The notes under the pieces were generated by a model. It made no database searches. It was not told where the DNA came from and saw only the letters and a list, made by a program, of their open reading frames with translations. This document shows positions 27,585-38,636 of a stretch of 64,000 nt of DNA, one piece after another. Location: assembly GCA_001599975.1 (NCBI GenBank), contig BCIO01000004.1, positions 1,895,328 to 1,959,327 of the forward strand, given 5' to 3'. How positions within the stretch are numbered: position 1 is the first letter of the stretch; every line of letters starts with the position of its first letter. Source of the DNA: Cystobasidiopsis lactophilus. Its lineage: Eukaryota > Basidiomycota > Agaricostilbomycetes > Agaricostilbales > Chionosphaeraceae. Both the position numbers and the translations under genes were made by a program.

Positions 27585-28392
27585 TTAGATCAAGTACGAA
27601 AGATGACAGGAAAGGTGTGCCGTACACGCTGCACGCATGATCCTGCACATTCCAAAAGCGTGAGTGGCAAATCTGCAAAGCTGTGACAAAAAGAACGTAC
27701 GTTGCGCGACCTCTCGCCGTACCAATACCTGAATGCGACGCACACACGATGTCAGTATGCACGAAGGAAGTCGAGGGGCAAAATTGAAAGAAAGCAAAAA
27801 ACGCACCGCGACCTTTCATGGCGTTTGCGCCGACTCGTTTGAACCTAAGGGATTGCCATCATCAGTCATTATGACCTCGTGCGAGCAGCTTTAAGCAAAA
27901 GGGAACGCACATGGGGGCGTTGGCCAGCATGTCTGGGACGATATAGAAGCGAACCATGGCTCCTCGAATGTAAACCTGCGCACGACCACACGCATCAGGG
28001 TCACAACCCGGGACAGCACAGGCCCGCAAGCAGCGCACCTGGTCAAGCTGAGAGACCCGGCCATCTCTATGAGTGACGGTGATGTCCTTGAGCGAAATGT
28101 TGAGGTTGTCTTCGGCTGCGTGCGTGCCCAGATTCAGCGCTTTAGTCCAAATTCAAGGAATGGACCGGCGCCGAACGCACCGTCAAAGAGTTTGCCTCTG
28201 AACAGCTGGCCAGTCTTGAGCTCGACCGTGATGACATGCCCGAGCGCTTCCTGCAAACAAAGTCAGTTTGGAATCAAGGTAGGGCAAAAAGTCGGGCACG
28301 GACTTGGAGCAGCTTGGTGGGAACGCCTGCTCATCTCAATCAGCTCTGTCAACGTCTTAGAGTAGGGCAAGGGGCGCACCGATGTTCGACAT
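27585..28392 (-). CDS. SMD3: Spliceosomal core protein SmD3
   Basis: One of seven Sm proteins forming the ring on U1, U2, U4 and U5 snRNAs. ATG 28392 and two introns give [12 protein letters not shown] then [19 protein letters not shown] (Sm motif 1), [20 protein letters not shown], and [20 protein letters not shown] (Sm motif 2), all as in SmD3. The tail begins [12 protein letters not shown] and [10 protein letters not shown] but then, in the simplest splicing, reads [18 protein letters not shown], not the usual RG-rich end. That last exon may be mis-assigned. About five introns in a coding region of only some 120 codons, typical of intron-rich basidiomycetes. Confidence 0.9.
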
Positions 28393-28510
28393 GACGACGG
28401 TTGGCTCGCAAGGGGTTGGCGGCGGACGAGGCCAGCGATTTCCCGTGGTCTGCGAGTTGTGGCGTTCCAAGTGTTACATGCAAAGCTCGTCTTATACACT
28501 ATCTACCCTT

Positions 28511-30664
28511 TCACGCCGAAGAGTCCGAGTCCGCACCGACTGGCACGCCCACGGAAGCGGCCAAAGCCTCGTCCAGCCTCTCCGTCTGTTCGAGCTCGAC
28601 CTGAGTTGGTGGCACTCTGAGGGACCACGCCGCCGCCGCCAGCGCAGAGACAGCTCCCACGAGGAAGACGTAGACCACATCCTTCCGTGGCCTTTGAGTG
28701 GGGTCGACTGGGATGTGGGCCACAGGCGAGGGCTCGACATCAAGCAACTTGAAGATGAGCGAGGCGATCAACGAGGTCAGGAATTGCGGCGCCACAATCG
28801 ACAGGTTATCTGTGAGCCCCGACAATTATTGAGCTTCGGAGCGGCGGGACAGCGGGATGAGATAGCGGGAGAACCCACGGATGCCGAGGATGATGCCCCC
28901 AGATTCTGCCTTGGACGACGTGCGGCCAAGCAAAGGCTGGCACTCCCCCAATGCGCTCGCCGACCTTCTCGCGCCCTTGCTGCCCGGCCTTCCCGAGCGC
29001 AGCGACCCATCGTAGAACGCCTCTTGCTCTGCTTCGGCCGCCCGTTGCTCCTTGATCATTTGCATCACCAGCGAGAAGGGTATCCAACACGAGCAGGCCC
29101 AGCTAAATCCGACAAGCGCCACGCAGATAGTTGAAGCAGCCAAGGAAGAAGCAAAGAATGCCGCTAGCATGACGAGGGCGAAAAAGAGGTTAGAGACGGT
29201 CCAGATGCGGCGGAGCGTCATTCGCTTGAGGACCTGGCGGAGGATGTTCCATCTAGGCGAAGAGGCGCGGAGGAGGCGCTGGGAGGACCCAAAGTCGTGG
29301 ATCAAGGGCAGCAAGGTGCCGGTGGCCAGCGCCACAACGGCGTAGTACAACATTGCCAAAGAGCCATCGCGAACTGGCCGGTCCGGCGACTGCGGTGGCT
29401 GGGCTCCGGCGCGAGACTGCTCGGCCACCCAGACCGTCGCGTAGAACAAGAATGGGAACCAGCCCACCCAGCTGAGGAACTGCACGACGCAGACCTGGCG
29501 GACCGAAGCCGGTAGGTTGACCAAGTTGGTCTTGATGTTCCTGAAAATCACCAAAGCAGACACGTCTTCCCGATCCACCTCGCAGTCGAGCTCTTCCTCT
29601 GAGATGCCGTAGCAGGTGATGAAGGTGCAGATGCAGCACAAGACGACAGAGAGGTCGATCAGCCGGGCAAACTGGCCACCTGGCAACCATCGCAGGAATC
29701 GGGACTGCCCTAGGTTCGTGAAGCCCAGGCCATAGCCCAAACAGCTGCCTATCTGCGTGACCCGGCCTTGCCAGGCGTTTGCGGTGGACTGCTGCGCCTC
29801 GACCGCGGTGTCCAAGATGAGAGCCCTGGACGAAGCCTGGAGGGCATTCAAGGAGAAGTCCAGAGCCGAAAACGAAACCACAGCGATCCAAATGGCGGCT
29901 GTGTGCTGTTGGGTTCGATTGAGTGGTTGGCCTGTGGGCATGACAGCGAAACTGGACGTACCGTCCACTCCTTGAGGTGCGGGTCCCAGCTTCCCCTTGA
30001 TGCTCCGAACGTCTGCACAATCCATCCCCCTACAGCCTTGCAGTACGCCACCAGTAGCGCAGAGGTCACGACCCCGGCCGTCGACAAGCAAATGAACTTC
30101 CGCCGCCGATATTTGTGCGTCGTGGCATCAGAGAGCGCGCCAATCAGTGGCTGGCAGACCAAGCCGGTGACGGGTGCCGCCAACCAGATTAACGCTGACG
30201 CCTGCCTAATTGTAATTTTGAGCGGCTGAAGGTCGAAACCAGAACAAAAAGGAGGGGACCGACTTGCTCAACCCGAGCGAGATCAGGTAGTTGCTGCCAT
30301 AGCCGAACTCCACCGCCCAGACTAAGGTCGCGCCGAGCATGGAAGACACCAGAATCATGAGCTGAAGGGTGCTCAGGTGGCCTCGCGGGGCGGCATTGTT
30401 GACGACGAATGGCAGGTGGCCTTGCCCGGGCTCTGGCGAGGTTGGGTGCAGGCCTAGGAAGCCACTGATCTTGTAACGCAGTGGCGAGTCGGACTGCTGA
30501 TGCAGAAGGCTAGAGAAGCTGTCGTAGCTCGTATCCGCATTGACGTGGCCCGACATGCCTGCATTGCTCTCCTCGCCGTGCGAGGGCAACAAAGCCGACC
30601 CCAGGGTGGACCGCGATCCCAATTGCTTCCCCCTCTCGCTCTCTCTATCTAGATTAGCCAACAT
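28511..30664 (-). CDS. Sucrose/alpha-glucoside-type H+ symporter (MFS, GPH/SUT-like)
   Basis: Plasma-membrane sugar transporter with about 12 membrane segments. ATG 30664 gives a hydrophilic N-terminus (MLANLDRESERGKQ). Segment 1 starts LMILVSSMLGATLVWAVEFG with YGSNYLISLGLSK, the entry of SUT-type carriers. After an intron come LAAPVTGLVCQPLIGALSD and the cytoplasmic loop THKYRRRKFI, the MFS loop-2/3 signature in this family. Later segments include SLAMLYYAVVALATGTLLPL and ALVGFSWACSCWIPFSLVMQ, a long charged loop, then FLTSLIASLIFKLLD and a Ser/Asp-rich tail. Resembles S. pombe Sut1 and basidiomycete sucrose transporters; sugar specificity cannot be told. Three introns or so. Start codon is 86 bp from that of divergent ARPC5. 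Confidence 0.88.
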
Positions 30665-30750
30665 CACGGTCCCAGCCCACAGCCCGGGCTGCGAGCGGAT
30701 CCACACTCGCAAGCTCACCCTTGCTCCCCGACGACGGACGCCCTGCCCAA

Positions 30751-31484
30751 ATGAACGGCTCTTTCCGCAGGATCGACATCGACCAGTTCGACGAGTGATG
30801 CCTCTTGCTTGCTATTGACTGTGGCTGGGGCTGATTAGGAGCACAGGGAGCGGCTGGACGCAGCGGACTTGTACGAGCCGTGCAGCTTGGACCCAGCCTC
30901 GGCAGCGCAAAAGGCCAAAGATGTGGAACGGCAGGCTCGGTCGCTAGTGTCAAAGTGAGCAACGCTGCAGTCTTGCTGGGTGTAGAGGACTGAGGGTGCT
31001 GATGTGGGCGCGGGATTGCAGGGGTGACGCCAAAGCAGCGCTGGCAACCGTCTTGACCGACTATCCATACGGCGACGAATCCTATGCGGCAGCCAAGGTG
31101 TGTGTTTTCGGAGTGATCCCAGAAGCGCTCGTGGACGCTGAAAAGGCTGCTTGGCGCACCGACCTCTAGGCCACCTCCCTCTCCACAGTCCTCTTCATTC
31201 TCCTCCAAGTCAATCAGGCCGAGGTCGGCAGCGTCATCAAGTCGTTGAGCCCAGAAGAGCGGGACGCTCTCATGAAGTATGTGTACAAGGGGATGGAAGG
31301 GCCGGCAGAGGGGCCCCAGGGGAATTCGCAGTGCGCCGCCTTGCTCAATTGGCATGGCCGGCTGGTCGAGGCAAGCGGAACGGGCAGTATAACTCGAGTG
31401 AGCTGCTCTAACTCCTCTCGTCAGCTGAGGCCATGGGCTGACCGCGCCTTCACACAGGTCATGACGAGCCGACTGCAAGTCTAG
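30751..31484 (+). CDS. ARC15: Arp2/3 complex subunit 5 (p16-Arc)
   Basis: Smallest subunit of the actin-nucleating Arp2/3 complex. ATG 30751 gives MNGSFRRIDIDQFDE, the typical ARPC5 start. After an intron: acidic/helical sequence, then GDAKAALATVLTDYPYGDES, VLFILLQVNQAEVGSVIKSL, ERDALMKYVYKGME and, at the end, LLNWHGRLVEASGTGSITRV, matching the ARPC5 C-terminus, ending at 31484. Four or five introns. Divergent from the sugar transporter. Confidence 0.92.
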
Positions 31485-31526
31485 CTAGAAGTGAGGGATG
31501 TTGCAATCACGATTTACACGGAGCCT

Positions 31527-32351
31527 CTACAAGTCAAACATCAACACGAGCAAGCAGATTTCCATTGCGAGAGTCGCTCCGGCCAGCATGAGCACGACCC
31601 AACCCGCGCTCCTAAATGGCTTCTTGCCCCAGACCCGCTTGCCAGCGGGAGGCACGCTCACCCTCGGCCTTGTTCCATCGCTGGCACCATTCCCAGAAGA
31701 GGCTTCCTGCACGGCAGAGAGCGAAGAGATGCTTGGCCGAGAGGTTTCCACCACGTTTGCATCCGAGAAGTCTCGAAAGTCGCCAGCTCGCCTGAGAAGC
31801 GAGATCAGCATGATGGCTGCCGACAAGGCGATGTATAGGATGCCAACTGGAACCAGCTTTTGAGCTTGCTTGTTCGCCCTGGGTCAAGATTCGGGATTGA
31901 ACTCACTTCGCGCATAATCACGAGAGAAGATCTTCAGAATGACCAAGGCATAGGTCAAATTCGCTTGTACATATATCGCTTGAGCATGGGAGGCCGAAAG
32001 TATGGCGACAGGAGCCCAGATAACATACCCAATGCTGTCCGGACGTAGGCCCCTGTAGAGTTCCAGTCAATCTAGCGGATCTTTCGTCAGGAGAAGCGTG
32101 ATGTACTTACCATCGAAAGTCCTTTGCCTGGCCCTTAGCTCTGTCAACTCGTCCACGTCGTCTGAGCGCCTGTTCGCCAAGCGATGCCACGCCTTAGTTC
32201 CAATCGCTCTTGCTCCGGGGGGTCCAACTCACCAGGAGAGTCTTCGGTGACCGGAGTAGCGCTTCTTCGCTAGCTCAGCAGGATCAATTGGGGCAGCTGC
32301 GCTCCTCCGAGGCGGCGTGGCCACCTGAACTGTTTTGTCGTCGTCTTTCAT
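31527..32351 (-). CDS. DUF202-type small membrane protein
   Basis: Start 32351 gives MKDDDKTVQVATPPRRSAAA, a soluble N-terminus with KKRYSGHRRLSW and an ELRARQRTFDG-like segment. Then a DUF202 pattern appears: DWNSTGAYVRTALGYVIWAP, hydrophobic ILSASHAQAIYVQANLTYAL, and the segment KLVPVGILYIALSAAIMLIS ending in a basic LLRRAG. A Ser-rich loop and a last membrane segment, AGWVVLMLAGATLAMEICLL, complete it. Three hydrophobic segments in total. DUF202 is shared with Vtc1 of the vacuolar polyphosphate polymerase, but this longer form is of the general fungal DUF202 type; function unknown. About three introns. It ends 42 bp beyond the ARPC5 stop, tail-to-tail. Confidence 0.7.
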
Positions 32352-32877
32352 GATCTTCGGGGTCTACCTCGACGAAATGGGGGCACTATACTGAGTCTAA
32401 CCGATTCTGTGAAGGGAAGACTACAAGTCGAAGGGAACACACCGTCGTTTGTTCAGTGCAGCGCCGACCAAGAAGTTGGGGCGAGGGGCGGTGGGCCGCT
32501 AGCTCGCCGCAGGGAATCCTCTCTGGCAGATTCCTCCAAGCCGGCGAAAGCGATTAGTTATCCTGTTAAAGACGCAGCAACTGGACTCAATGGCCGCTGG
32601 AGTGAGACCTGCGAGAAAGTGCAACTTTCACTAATTGGTGAAGGCGCAATTCAAGTCGCCACTAGCTACTCGGCAGTCTCAGTCATTAGTGTAAGTGCAA
32701 CGGTGCAAATGCATCAGGTGTAAGTGTACAAGTCCTTCTCTGCGGAGGGGGCGGCGTAATCGTGAAAAGTAGTGGATCAGAAAAGCTTGGAATCCCAGAA
32801 AGCCCGTCGCCGCAAGCAGGAACGACGCCTCGCTGCGTCAGGTCGCATTGCTCGAAGCCAAAGATGAGAGGGTCGAG
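32352..32877. other. Gap (526 bp) with short plus-strand open frames
   Basis: Between two minus-strand genes. The plus strand has frames at 32409-32723 and 32771-33018; the latter lies opposite a minus-strand exon in complementary codon register (see findings). I do not annotate either as a gene. Confidence 0.4.
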
Positions 32878-34685
32878 TCACTTGAATGGCCGGAGGCTGC
32901 CGTCACCTTTGCGCCGGTTGCCCACGCCACCCAAGTTCTCCCGCACAACCAGCCAGAGACAGGTGCAGCACAGCAGATCCTTGAGCTCTTCGGTGGAGAT
33001 GATCTCGGTGGTTTCTAATGAGCCTGGCCGCACGGCAATCGACGAGAGCGACATCGGCACACTGATTTGCCCGACCAGTCCTGCGCAGCGCCAAGGCGTA
33101 CGGCCAGATAAGCCCTCAATATCTCTGCAAAAAGAAACGTGAGCGCTTACGAGGGTGGTGTGGCGCCGGTGTCAGACTGCCCAGCTTGATTCGCCTCAGG
33201 TCTGAACCTCCCCCCTCCGCTGGCAATGTCAAGGTGCACTTCCACGGCCGTTCAGAGTCCTCGGGGTCCGAATCCAGCTCTTCTCCATCGTCGTCTGTTT
33301 CGCTGCAGCCAAGGTGCGGCGAGGTAGGCCGCGAGAGATCCATGGACCGCGTGCTGCGGGTGGGCGAGGTCAAAGTTTCGGCCGCACTTCCGTCGCCATC
33401 GGGGAGGGTCAGAAAGTTGGACGTGGACGAGAGATTGCGCGTCATGCCGGACGGCCGCGAAGGCGAAAGCGATTCGGAGCGGTTGGCGGCCTTCGGTTGC
33501 CCTCCCCGTGCCCTCTTTGGCGGCCTTTTCGATTTCGTCCACTCTATCGTCAGCTCCCTGAGCACCGGATCACCCTCTTTGCCCTCCAGATCCTTCCTGA
33601 GCCACTTGCGCACCGTCCAAATGTAGCCTAGAGCGTGTTTCGTCGACGGCAGCTCGGCCTCCTCTGTCGTGGGCGCAAGCTGTGGCGCAGCTTCTGAAAC
33701 GTCCCTGCTCTTAAACAGAGAGAGCACATGGGCATCCGAGGCGGCGGAGGCGGCATTGTGGTGATTCGTTATTGACGAAAGTGAGGGCGAGGCAGCGATG
33801 AGCGCGCTTGGCGGTTTGACGAGGGTTTTGAAAGACATGCGTTTGAGTTTGCCCAGAATGTTGCTCTTCTCTGGCACGGGCGCTGGGGCTGGGGGCTCTT
33901 CTGGTGGCGGAGGCGGAGGCGGCGGTTGCGGCGGCGAGGGGAGCGGTGGGCTTGTTTTCTTGCGAGACAGCGCCGCGCCCAGTTCCTGGGGGTCGATGTG
34001 CGCCAGCCCAATCACTTCGATGCCCTTCTTCAAAAACTTTGCCACCTTGGCGTCCGTCCCTGCATTAAAAAGAGAGGGGTCAGCGATCCGCGGACTTGAT
34101 GCGGACCAAAAAGATAGGAGAAGGAACGGACCTGCATCTAAGACCATAGTCGTCGTGAGCTTGTGGAACTGGAGGTTGTACAACGGCGTGGTTCTGCGCC
34201 CGCTGCCCAAGCCCGAAGCGGTGGAGCCAGCGCTCGAGGAATTGGACCTGCTCGAGCGGATCGAGTTTGACGTCGAGTTGGTCCTTCGAAGCTCATGGCT
34301 GCCTTCTTTGTTGACGGTGGCGGAAGCGACGGCTTGCACCCCAGACGCAAGAGAGACCTGGCTGCCATTGCGAGACCACTCTTGGGAAGTCCGAGTGTCG
34401 TCTCTAGAAGTCGCCGGCCTTTGATGCACGAGCTGGATCTGCAGGTTCAGGGGGTGGTTGCTCGCTGAAGGCGCGAACTTGAGCAGAATGTACACTGTCG
34501 AACGAGCGTGTGAGCCGAATTGCAAGCAAGCCATTGCGCGTGCCGGTGCGGAGGCGGCGCTCACCTTCTTGAGTTGGCTGAGGCGGCTGATGTTGCGCAG
34601 CCTGGTCAATGAGCACCGAGTGGCGAATGGAAGACGCTCTAGAAGGTGACGGTGATGGCGACTTGCTCCTACCACCTTCAGCCAT
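32878..34685 (-). CDS. Conserved fungal protein of unknown function
   Basis: Start 34685 gives MAEGGRSKSPSPSPSRASSI; an intron (about 34502-34568) joins it to VYILLKFAPSASNHPLNLQI. Then VLDAG spliced to TDAKVAKFLKKGIEVIGLAH, an 8-residue proline run near 33920, LGYIWTVRKWLRKDLEGKE and PWKCTLTLPAEGG..IKLGSLTPAPHHP. An intron of 70 bases (about 33067-33136) then yields RLVGQISVPMSLSSIAV and EELKDLLCCTCLWLVVREN, LGGVGNRRKGDG. I recall this layout (LG.L.P.PHHP, then .VP.PL, then CC.LWLVVRE.FGG.G) from basidiomycete proteins of unknown role. Without the last intron the protein would stop at 33116. Divergent from DCN1, 85 bp apart. Confidence 0.72.
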
Positions 34686-34770
34686 GGCGGGGGAGAGCCA
34701 CAGCGAGAAGAAGGTGGTTGGAGGAGGACAACGACGACCTGTCAACTCGGTGCTCCCAAACGCTGCGGCC

Positions 34771-35809
34771 ATGGTAAGTCTGGGTTCTCGGCTGCTCTAG
34801 TGATGGTCTCAGAGCCTTCTACAGTCGACCAAGGCGCAGCGAGAGGCCCTCGTGCTGCAAATGATTGAGATAACAAACGCCACGGTCGCGGACGCCAATC
34901 GCATTCTGAAGAACTGCAGGTGAGAGCCAGCCAGCATCAAGGATCAGCAGCAGCAGCTCTGAGCATATGGCTGTCAGGTGGTCCATCGAATACGCCGTCG
35001 AGCACTTCTGGAGCGACACCATAGCGCAAGCGAACGCCCAAAGACAGGCGATGGGCTCGGCGGCCTCGCACGGCCCCAAGCTGGAGGCTCTGTTCAGCCA
35101 ATATGCCCTGCCCTCGAACCCGGACAAGGACACCTGGGGCATCGATGCGACGATCAAGTGGTGCGAGGACCTTCAAGTGGATCCGACCGACGTCGCCATG
35201 CTCTGCGTCGCCGAGCTGTGCAAGGCCAAGGAGATGGGCAGCTTTGAGCGGGCGGGCTGGGTGAGCGGCTGGAAGAGCGCTCGCAAAGATACCATCGCCG
35301 CTCAGGCGACCTACATCGAGGGCCTCCGCTCCGAGCTCAAGCAATCCCCTCCCTACTTCCGCAAGATCTACGCCTACACCTTTGATTATGCCCGAGATCA
35401 ATCACAACGCAGCCTGGCATTGGATACCGCGTGCGGCCTGTGGGACCTGCTGCTGCCGTTTGCCCCGGCAGCTCTGTTCGAGGAGAATAGCGCCTGGAGT
35501 TCGGCGGCGAACCCGCAGACGGCCACCAAATGGCTGGACCGCTGGAAAGGTTTCCTGGAGGATGCAGCTGGGGGCAAGGGCAGGCCGATCTCCAAAGATG
35601 TCTGGATGCAGGTGCGCCTCTTGAACCTCTTTTGGTCTTCCCAGGCGGCCAGGCTGAGACCGGCGCCTTCGGAACAGTTCCTAGAGTTTGCGATACAGTC
35701 TGACGATACCCTTTCGACCCACGACCCCGAAAACGACGCCTGGCCCTCCCTCATTGACGCCTTCTGCGAATGGGCCAAGGAGCACCACAGCACCGCCATG
35801 GAGGAATGA
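34771..35809 (+). CDS. DCN1: Dcn1-like cullin neddylation E3
   Basis: Promotes Nedd8/Rub1 transfer to cullins. The first exon is only the ATG at 34771 (an intron starts right after it); the same frame is open upstream but family length favours this start. The UBA-like N-terminus is STKAQREALVLQMIEITNAT, ANRILKNC then RWSIEYAVEHFW. The PONY domain follows: LFSQYALP, DTWGIDATIKWCEDLQVDP, MGSFERAGWVSGWK, YTFDYARDQSQRSLALDTA, and WLDRWKGFLED. It ends with AWPSLIDAFCEWAKEH, the WP.LID.F.E. signature of Dcn1. Two introns, at about 34774-34825 and 34920-34978. Complete and ordinary. Confidence 0.93.
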
Positions 35810-35848
35810 CCTCTGCAACTTTCACCCCTCTACCCCCTGTCTCTTCAT

Positions 35849-36324
35849 TCATTGCACTAGAAATTGCCGAGCCCACTTCGCTGAACCGGCCTTCTCGTCG
35901 CCCACCTCCCCAAGCAAAGCCGCCAATTCCTGGCTGTGCGCTTTCAACTTGACCTGGGTCGAAACCGCCAGAGCAGCCGCTATTTTGTCGAAGTCGCTGT
36001 CGTGCAGAGCTCGGTCAGCCGATGGTGGCGCTGCAAGAGGCGGTTCTTACTCGCGGTGCACCTCGCCAATGCATTGTCGACTGTTTGCATCGTGCCACGC
36101 AAAGTTGAGGGCTGGAATCACGCCGCCCACTGTCCCGTATAGCGTAGAGACTTGAGACTTGATAGCGCTCTCGACCGCAACCAGTGTATTTTCAGGCCTG
36201 GCTCGGTAGCCAAATGAACTCAGCCTTTTGCTTCTTGCGCTCGGACAACGGCCGCCTACGTCGACAATTCTCGCTCTGCCGAGTAGCTCAGCAGGATATA
36301 GACCTCCTCTTTCTTGCTCCGCAT
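35849..36324 (-). CDS. Possible small unassigned gene
   Basis: Tentative. Minus-strand exons look coding: MRSKKEEVYILLSYSAEREL from an ATG at 36324, then VAVESAIKSQVSTLYGTVGG and ALNFAWHDANSRQCIGE, then, after an intron, a helical C-terminus SELHDSDFDKIAAALAVSTQ, ELAALLGEVGDEKAGSAKWA, stop at 35849. The middle part loosely recalls small RNase P/MRP subunits, but not enough to name it. The splice between the first two parts is unclear and the start may lie upstream. Convergent with DCN1, 39 bp away, in line with the dense packing here. Confidence 0.4.
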
Positions 36325-36553
36325 CCAGAAAAGGGAGCAGCCGACGCTTTCAGCAGCCAGAGGTCGCCGCTCTTCTCCAAGGGACGACAATCCGCTTCGA
36401 CGTTCATTACGCCACATTGTCCGTGTATTGTCCTCAACAACCGTCCAATTTGTGAAGCGTGGCCTCCTTCTGGTCCCTGCTCTGGCTTAATTGGGCTGCT
36501 TCCGACGAGAGCGTTTGAAAGCTGCCACAGGCTAGAGCTCCAAGTCGAACCAA

Positions 36554-38507
36554 ATGACTGCACCAAACGGGACTTGCTTCTTCTTCTATGGCACTCTCAT
36601 GGTCCCTCAAGTGAGTTAGTCTTAATCTGGTTCAAGTAGGGCTCCGACGTGCTCACAGGCTCTCCGGCAGATCGTGGCGACAGTCCTGGGCCGCGACATT
36701 GAGGACCTGGGAAGGTTTGAAATAGCCACGCTGAGGCATCATGCGCGGCACCACATCATCGACAGGGATTACCCTGCTCTCGTCTCTGAAGAGCAGCGCG
36801 AAGAGCTGCTCAAGGCCAAACCTCGAGACCAACCAGCGCCCTCTGAAGAATGCTCTGTCAAAGGTGTTGCAGTTTTAGGCGGCTTTACGGACGGAGACGT
36901 GCAACTCTTAGACGAGTGGGAGGACACAGAGTACAAGAGAGTTGTGAGGGAGGTCGAGCTGGAGGATGGACGCAAGATTCAAGCTCAAACATACCTCTGG
37001 TGTGACAGCTTGGACCTTCTGTCGCCCGAATCTTGGACGTATGAGGACTTTTTGAAGGACAAAGCTGCTTACTGTGAGCCTGGGTATACGCGAAAGGCAA
37101 TGGAAGCACTCACTGACTAGCTTCGCGGCAGGGCTCGACGAGCAAAACCACGAAGCTAATTACGGAGAGCTCGATGCTCTCAAAAGTCAACTCAAAGAAG
37201 GGGCCACTTCGATGCCGGATATCGCGTCGATCGACTTCGACTTCCGACGTTGGCTTTTGAAGCGCCTGAAGTCGCCCAATGTTACCGAAGACATGATAGA
37301 GGTCGACCATCTTTCAGGAGGCATCACAAACTCAACCTGCCGGGTAACGCTCAAATGCCCGGTGGGCGACCTTCAATCTTTGGGCGTTGCCCCAACTCGG
37401 ATCCTCAAGCACGCGCCTCCGTTCATCTATCGCGAAGGCCCCAAGTCTGCTCTTTCTCCCTATCGGCAGACTGTTGAAGCCAGAGCACTGCTTTACCTGT
37501 CAGGAGTGGTTGTTCCTCCGGGTGCTGCAGATCTGCCTCCGCATCTGCGCGATGGCTCGCTTGTTCGGCTGCCGACACTGCTTTCACATGACGCAGAGAG
37601 CAACATCTTGGAGATTTCCGACCTTGGCGCTGATGTGCAGATCCTTTCAGATTGGCTGTTGTCCACGCCACCGGCAGAGCACGTGCAACAGGCGGCCACT
37701 CGGCTTTCAAGCTTTCTCCAGCAGATATACTCAGCCACCCAGAACCCGTCGCAGCAAGTCATCGACTACTTTTCAAACCCTTTCAATTCGACCAACAATG
37801 TCATGCTCTTTTTGAGCGAGGCAGCCAATAAGTTGTTGCAGGGCGCCGGAGTGGAGGACGCCGAATCCCTGGCATGTAGGATCGCCGACGGGGAGCCTGT
37901 GGCCGAGACGGATCGCTGCTTGTCCATGTGTGACCTATGGAGCGGTTCAGTCTTAGTTGGTACCGACGGCGCGACATCGTTGTGCGACTGGGAGTACTTC
38001 GGCCTCTCCGATGCGGCTTCAGAACTCGGCATGCTTTGTAAGGTCCGCCTAATCCACTTGAATCCTCCTGCTGACGTTTTATCATCAGTGAGCAATGTGC
38101 GCAGTCTCGAATGGCGTTTGAGCATCAAACCGGAGGCTGTGGCGGCCTCGCGCCTCTTTCTTTCCACCTTCGTATCTACATGGCTTGAGTCCTGTGCTCA
38201 ATTTGACGCCTCCAACACCCGAAGGTTCTTGCTCTCGTACGGCCGGGAACACATTACGAGCTGTGACTTTGCGCGCGCCGACTTCGACGAGGAGCGGGTG
38301 CGCATGTCCGTCTTTGGCGGTGCGGCATGCTTGCGCGCAGCAGCCGAGTCTCCCCAAGCTCTTGACCTCAAGCAACTGGAGCCGCTGGATGAAAGGCTGA
38401 TAGGGAAGTTGCTGTCGGTTCAGGACACGACAGTTGAGGTGAAGTGCAGCACGGGAATTGGAGCGGGCAGGGACGACCGGACTAGAGGGCTTCATTCTAC
38501 TTCATAA
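36554..38507 (+). CDS. Gamma-glutamylcyclotransferase-like (AIG2) domain fused to an aminoglycoside-phosphotransferase-like kinase
   Basis: Two enzyme folds in one reading frame. N-terminal part (36554-37075): CFFFYGTLMVPQ, spliced to ALRQIVATVLG, then HHIIDRDYPALVS, VKGVAVLGGFTDGDVQLLDE and WEDTEYKRVV, the AIG2/GGCT fold with the conserved Glu region of LDEWEDTEY. An intron (about 37074-37132) joins DKAAYW to LDEQNHEANYGELDALKSQ in phase. C-terminal part: a large exon with VDHLSGGITNSTCRV (glycine-rich loop), ILKHAPPFI (Lys), a CDLWSGSVLV catalytic-loop analogue and LCDWEYFGLSDAASELGML (metal-binding Asp), as in methylthioribose-kinase-like APH proteins. The loop reads S-M-C-D where H-G-D is usual. 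Substrates unknown; inferred small metabolites. Confidence 0.8.
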
Positions 38508-38636
38508 ATCTGTAGATGCATGGAGATCTTGGTGCGCCTAGTCTTTTGGTATGCGCAGGTCGGCTGCCTTCTGTGGGAGCTTCTTTTTTACACTTCTTTG
38601 GGGACCGGGCTAGCCTCCACGTTCCTGCTCGCACCG

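Noticed and set aside
36280-36330. Sequence GAGTAGCTCAGCAGGATA resembling a tRNA D-arm
   Set aside because: No matching acceptor, anticodon or T-arm sequence follows; it lies in a probable minus-strand exon.
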